From JAFAXD01 sp963816775 (GTDB lineage: Bacteria > Pseudomonadota > Alphaproteobacteria > Rhizobiales > Xanthobacteraceae), in the NCBI GenBank assembly GCA_963816775.1, contig CAWFLX010000020.1:186001-250000 (forward strand): 64,000 nt of DNA, given 5' to 3'. Of the stretch, positions 60,633 through 64,000 are shown in pieces (position 1 is the first letter of the stretch; each line of letters starts with the position of its first letter). The translations under genes and the position numbers were made by a program. The notes under the pieces were generated by a model. The model searched no databases. It saw only the letters and a program-made list of their open reading frames with translations, and was not told where the DNA came from.

Positions 60633-63584
60633 ATGACAATTCTGCGAGGGGGCCCGCACGGGGGAGCTTGGGGTTTGCCTTTCCTGCGTTTGATCAACGC
60701 GGTTGCCGTTCTGCTTGTGCTCGGTTTCACCGTGCCGGCAGCGCGAGCGGTGGAGGCTGTCAACGTGCGCCTCGACGCCGCCGCCATTGATCTCACCGAT
60801 GCGGTCGAACGCCCAAAAACCGACGGCGACATGCTGCAGGTTTCGACCGCCCCTGGCGCGGATGGGATCGTGCGCCGGATCGGCGTTCGCGATCACGAGC
60901 CAGGCGGATCGTGGGCCGTATTCGCGCTTGCCAATTCAAGCGATGAGCAGATCGACCGCCTGATCGTCGTACCGCATTATCGGATGGTCGGCTCCGGCTT
61001 TTTCTGGCCCGACCTCGGCCTCTCGCGGGTGGTCAGCGTTACCCCCAGCTCCGGCGACCGGCCCGACCGGCAGGACAGCCCGACCGCGGACATCTTCCGG
61101 CTGACCCTCGACCCCGGCACCGTGATCACTTACGTGGTCGAGCTGCGCTCCGAGGAGTTGCCGCAGCTCTACCTGTGGGACCCCGACGCCTACAAGGACA
61201 AGGTCAATTCCTTCACGCTTTACCATGGCATCGTCATCGGCATTGCGGGCCTGCTGGCGCTCTTTCTGACCATTCTTTTCGTGGTGAAAGGTTCGATCAT
61301 GTTTCCGGCCGCGGCCGCGCTCGGCTGGGCGGTGCTGATCTACATCGGGGTCGACTTCGGGTTTTGGGGCAAGGTGTTCGACATGTCCGCGGGCGCCGAG
61401 CGCATCTGGCGCGCGGCGGGCGAGGCGATCCTGGCTGCCACGCTGCTGGTGTTTTTGTTCGCCTACCTCAACCTCAACCGATGGCACGTGCGCTACGCGC
61501 ACGTCACCATTGTTTGGCTGGTGGCACTTGCGGCGCTGGTTGGTGTTGCTCTCTATGATCCGCCCATCGCCTCCGGCATTTCACGACTGTCGATGTTGCT
61601 GGTCGCGATCGCAGGATTTGTTCTTGTCGTCTATCTCGCGGTCCGCGGCTTCGACCGCGCGGTCCTGCTGATCCCGACCTGGTTCCTGCTCCTGATCTGG
61701 GTGGTCGCTGCCGGCTTCACGATCGCCGGCATCGTCACCAATGATATTGTGGCGCCGGCGCTGCTGGGCGGCTTGGTGCTCATCGTCATGCTGATCGGCT
61801 TCACGGTGATGCAGCACGCGTTTGCGGGCGGCGTCACACACGGGCTGGTATCGGACGTTGAACGGCGGGCGCTGGCCCTCGCGGGCGCTGGCGATGTGGT
61901 CTGGGATTGGGACGTCTCGACCGACAAAGTGTTTACCGGCCCCGAGGCGGAGACCATGCTCGGGCTCAGGCGCGGCACGCTCGAAGGCTCGGCGGCGCAC
62001 TGGCTGGAATTCGTGCATCCGACCGATCGCGATCGTTTCCGGGCCACCCTCGATGGCCTGCTCGAGCATCGGCGCGGGCGCCTGATTCAAGACATTCGGC
62101 TGCGCGGGTCCGACGATCACTATCTATGGTTCACCCTCAAGGCGCGGCCGGTTGTCGGCTCCGACGGCGAAGTGGTGCGGCTCGTCGGCACGCTGACCGA
62201 CGTCACCGAGTTCAAGACCGCGGAAGAGCGGCTGCTGCACGATGCGGTCCGTGACAACCTCACCGGACTGCCGAACCGCGCGCTGTTTCTCAATCAGCTC
62301 GATTCCGTGCTCGCCTTGAGCAAGGCCGACCCGGCCATCAAGGCGACCGTGATGGTGATCGATCTCGACCGCTTCAAGCAGGTCAACGACACCGTCGGGA
62401 TGGCCGTCGGGGATTCAATACTGCTCACGATCGCGCGTCGGCTCGGCCGGTTGCTCAAACCGCAAGACGCGCTGGCACGGCTTGCCGGCGATCAGTTTGG
62501 GCTGGTGCTGCTATCGGTACGCGAAGCGACACAAATTACGACATTCGGCGAGACCCTACGCAAAGCACTGCGCGCGCCGATCGCGTTCAATGACCGCGAG
62601 ATCTTTCTCACCGCTTCGATCGGACTAGCGCTTGGCGACAGCCAGCCTACGCGCGGAGAAGAACTCCTCACCGATGCTGAACTCGCCATGGTGCATGCCA
62701 AGCGGCTGGGCGGCGACCGCATCGAGGTGTTCAAGCCGACGATGCGCGCGCGCAAGATGGACAAGCTTGCGCTCGAGGGCGAATTGAAACGGGCAATCGA
62801 GCGCGAGCAGATTTCGATCCAATACCAGCCGATCGCCCGGCTCAACGACCGGTCGATCGTCGGTTTCCAGGCCCAGCTGCGGTGGGATCACGCCAAATTC
62901 GGGAAGCGATCCTCGGCCGAGTTCCTCGCGCTCGCGGAAGAAACCGGCCTCGCGCTCGAACTCGGAATGTTCGCGCTCGATCGGGTGGCACGCCAGCTCG
63001 GCGCCTGGCAGCGCACGACCCGCGTGCGCGAGCCGCTGTTCGTGAGCATCGACGTGGCCTCGCGCCAGCTGCTGCGCCAGGAGTTCGTCAATGATCTGCG
63101 CGCACTGCTGGGGCACGCAGGGCTAGCGCGCGGAACCCTGCAGATCGAGCTGACCGAAGCGATGGTCATGGAGAATCCCGAGTACTCCGCACAAGTCCTC
63201 CAACGCATGCATGAATTCGGCGCCGGGCTGATGCTCGCCGGTTTCGGCAATGGGCATTCCTCACTCGAATATTTGCAGCGGTTCCCGTTCGATACGCTCA
63301 AGATCGATCAATCGCTCGTGCGCCCCAACAACAAGGGCAAACGCCCAGTCATCCTGCGTTCGGTCGTGATGCTCGCGCACGATCTCGGAATGAAGGTCGT
63401 TGCGGAGGGCGCCGACACGGACGCGGACGTGAGCGATCTCAATGAGCGCGGGTGCGAATTCGCTCTGGGATCGCTCATCGGCGAGCCCGTGGACGCGACG
63501 AAAGCCGGCGGCTTGCTCTCGCGCGATAAAGTTGTCGCCCGCAATGAACCGGCGCACAGCGACGTCGCACGCTCTCACGCGTGA
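60633..63584 (+). CDS. multi-TM PAS-GGDEF-EAL protein with degenerate catalytic motifs
   Basis: 983 residues. Signal peptide to about residue 39, an extracytoplasmic domain to ~195, about seven TM helices to ~395 (7TMR-DISM-like), a PAS domain near 410-520, then GGDEF (~530-690) and EAL (~710-965). The GGDEF motif is AGDQF (near 619), the EAL signature is QAQL (near 746), and the DDFGTGYSS metal loop is LAGFGNGHSS (near 868). It therefore probably neither makes nor breaks cyclic di-GMP but may bind it or a partner. It ends 10 bp inside the convergent algH gene. Confidence 0.9.
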   Translation: MTILRGGPHGGAWGLPFLRLINAVAVLLVLGFTVPAARAVEAVNVRLDAAAIDLTDAVERPKTDGDMLQVSTAPGADGIVRRIGVRDHEPGGSWAVFALANSSDEQIDRLIVVPHYRMVGSGFFWPDLGLSRVVSVTPSSGDRPDRQDSPTADIFRLTLDPGTVITYVVELRSEELPQLYLWDPDAYKDKVNSFTLYHGIVIGIAGLLALFLTILFVVKGSIMFPAAAALGWAVLIYIGVDFGFWGKVFDMSAGAERIWRAAGEAILAATLLVFLFAYLNLNRWHVRYAHVTIVWLVALAALVGVALYDPPIASGISRLSMLLVAIAGFVLVVYLAVRGFDRAVLLIPTWFLLLIWVVAAGFTIAGIVTNDIVAPALLGGLVLIVMLIGFTVMQHAFAGGVTHGLVSDVERRALALAGAGDVVWDWDVSTDKVFTGPEAETMLGLRRGTLEGSAAHWLEFVHPTDRDRFRATLDGLLEHRRGRLIQDIRLRGSDDHYLWFTLKARPVVGSDGEVVRLVGTLTDVTEFKTAEERLLHDAVRDNLTGLPNRALFLNQLDSVLALSKADPAIKATVMVIDLDRFKQVNDTVGMAVGDSILLTIARRLGRLLKPQDALARLAGDQFGLVLLSVREATQITTFGETLRKALRAPIAFNDREIFLTASIGLALGDSQPTRGEELLTDAELAMVHAKRLGGDRIEVFKPTMRARKMDKLALEGELKRAIEREQISIQYQPIARLNDRSIVGFQAQLRWDHAKFGKRSSAEFLALAEETGLALELGMFALDRVARQLGAWQRTTRVREPLFVSIDVASRQLLRQEFVNDLRALLGHAGLARGTLQIELTEAMVMENPEYSAQVLQRMHEFGAGLMLAGFGNGHSSLEYLQRFPFDTLKIDQSLVRPNNKGKRPVILRSVVMLAHDLGMKVVAEGADTDADVSDLNERGCEFALGSLIGEPVDATKAGGLLSRDKVVARNEPAHSDVARSHA

Positions 63585-64000
63585 CCGGCCTCGCTCGACA
63601 GCATGCCGAGATCGATGCCGAGCTTGCCCATCGCCTTCTCGTATTTGCCGCCGGTGTCGGTTCCAAACACAAGCTCAGAGTCGGCGGTGCAATGCAGCCA
63701 GCCGTTGTGCTGGATTTCCTTCTCCAGCTGACCCGGCGCCCAACCCGCATACCCGAGTGCCAACACCGCGCTCGCCGGGCCCTCGTCGCGTGCGATCGCC
63801 TTGAGGATGTCGAGCGTCGCCGTGAGGCAAATCCCCTCGTCGATCGGGAGGGTCGAATTCTCGATGAAGAAGTCGGCCGTGTGCAGCACGAAACCGCGCT
63901 GGGTCTCGACTGGACCGCCCTTGAGCACTTTGATGGTGCCCGCGCGCCGCGGAAGCTGAATGCGCTCGTTGGCCGGAATGACATCGAGCTTGACCAGCAG
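63575..64000 (-). CDS. UPF0301/AlgH (YqgE) family protein (5' truncated by window end)
   Basis: 142 residues visible; the frame is open to base 64000, so the start is outside. Family motifs: KVLKGGPVETQRGFVLH, the acidic region after it, and LALGYAGWAPGQLEKEIQHN. AlgH/YqgE proteins are conserved cytoplasmic proteins of uncertain biochemical role, named for alginate regulation in Pseudomonas. Convergent with the GGDEF-EAL gene, 10-bp overlap. Confidence 0.94.
   Translation of the reverse strand: MLVKLDVIPANERIQLPRRAGTIKVLKGGPVETQRGFVLHTADFFIENSTLPIDEGICLTATLDILKAIARDEGPASAVLALGYAGWAPGQLEKEIQHNGWLHCTADSELVFGTDTGGKYEKAMGKLGIDLGMLSSEAGHA

Overview
The window is GC-rich chromosomal DNA from an alphaproteobacterium, most likely of the order Hyphomicrobiales (Bradyrhizobium / Rhodopseudomonas / Xanthobacteraceae type). 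Evidence: the ruvC-ruvA-ruvB ... tolQ-tolR-tolA-tolB-pal-cpoB-tilS-ftsH gene order, the DUF4164-zapA-6S RNA-5-formyl-THF cyclo-ligase order, alphaproteobacterial families (DUF1465/RcdA, DUF1192, DUF2852), a Cys-free bL31, and hairpin repeats of the sort common in Bradyrhizobium-like genomes. It is mostly housekeeping DNA. No phage, transposase, CRISPR array, tRNA or rRNA was found.

Layout. 1-3.8 kb: 3' end of an SbmA/YddA-like ABC transporter, a frameshifted HPP membrane protein, a TorF-type porin and a histone H1-like basic protein. 3.9-13.4 kb (minus strand): glycolate oxidase genes glcD, glcE and glcF, with glcD separated from glcEF by an RND efflux pump, its adaptor and two small exported proteins. 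13.4-19.9 kb: YbdK-type carboxylate-amine ligase, TetR regulator, ThDP-dependent enzyme, APH-kinase fusion and a small membrane protein, with hairpin repeats between them. 19.9-43.7 kb (almost all minus strand): the Tol-Pal/Ruv superlocus. It holds ftsH, tilS, cpoB (frameshifted), a patatin phospholipase and a second RND pump, then pal, tolB, tolA, tolR, tolQ, a DUF2852 gene, two TetR genes with a divergent glutathione transferase, ybgC, a GFA protein, ruvB, ruvA, ruvC, yebC, a YmdB-type phosphodiesterase, fau, 6S RNA, zapA and DUF4164.

43.9-54.8 kb (plus strand): central carbon genes tkt-gap-pgk-fba, then a ThiE-like gene, a Sel1-repeat protein, an inositol-monophosphatase-family enzyme, a MotA/ExbB-like plus MotB/OmpA-like pair and a GNAT acetyltransferase. 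54.9-64 kb: ABC exporter, FAD monooxygenase, rpmE, rcdA-like DUF1465, DUF1192, quinone oxidoreductase, a large membrane protein with apparently inactive GGDEF and EAL domains, and the start-truncated algH/yqgE.

Main points of interest. Three genes (HPP, cpoB, patatin) each carry one frame break, and the family-like C-terminus is readable in another frame. Two RND modules sit inside otherwise conserved operons. Several strong palindromes are candidate operators: one by each RND module, a matching pair bracketing a tetR gene, and a long inverted repeat between tetR and gst that covers the tetR start codon. The MotA/MotB-like pair is an energised, probably peptidoglycan-binding complex without flagellar, Tol or Zorya neighbours. 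I did not find a clearly new defence or biosynthetic system.
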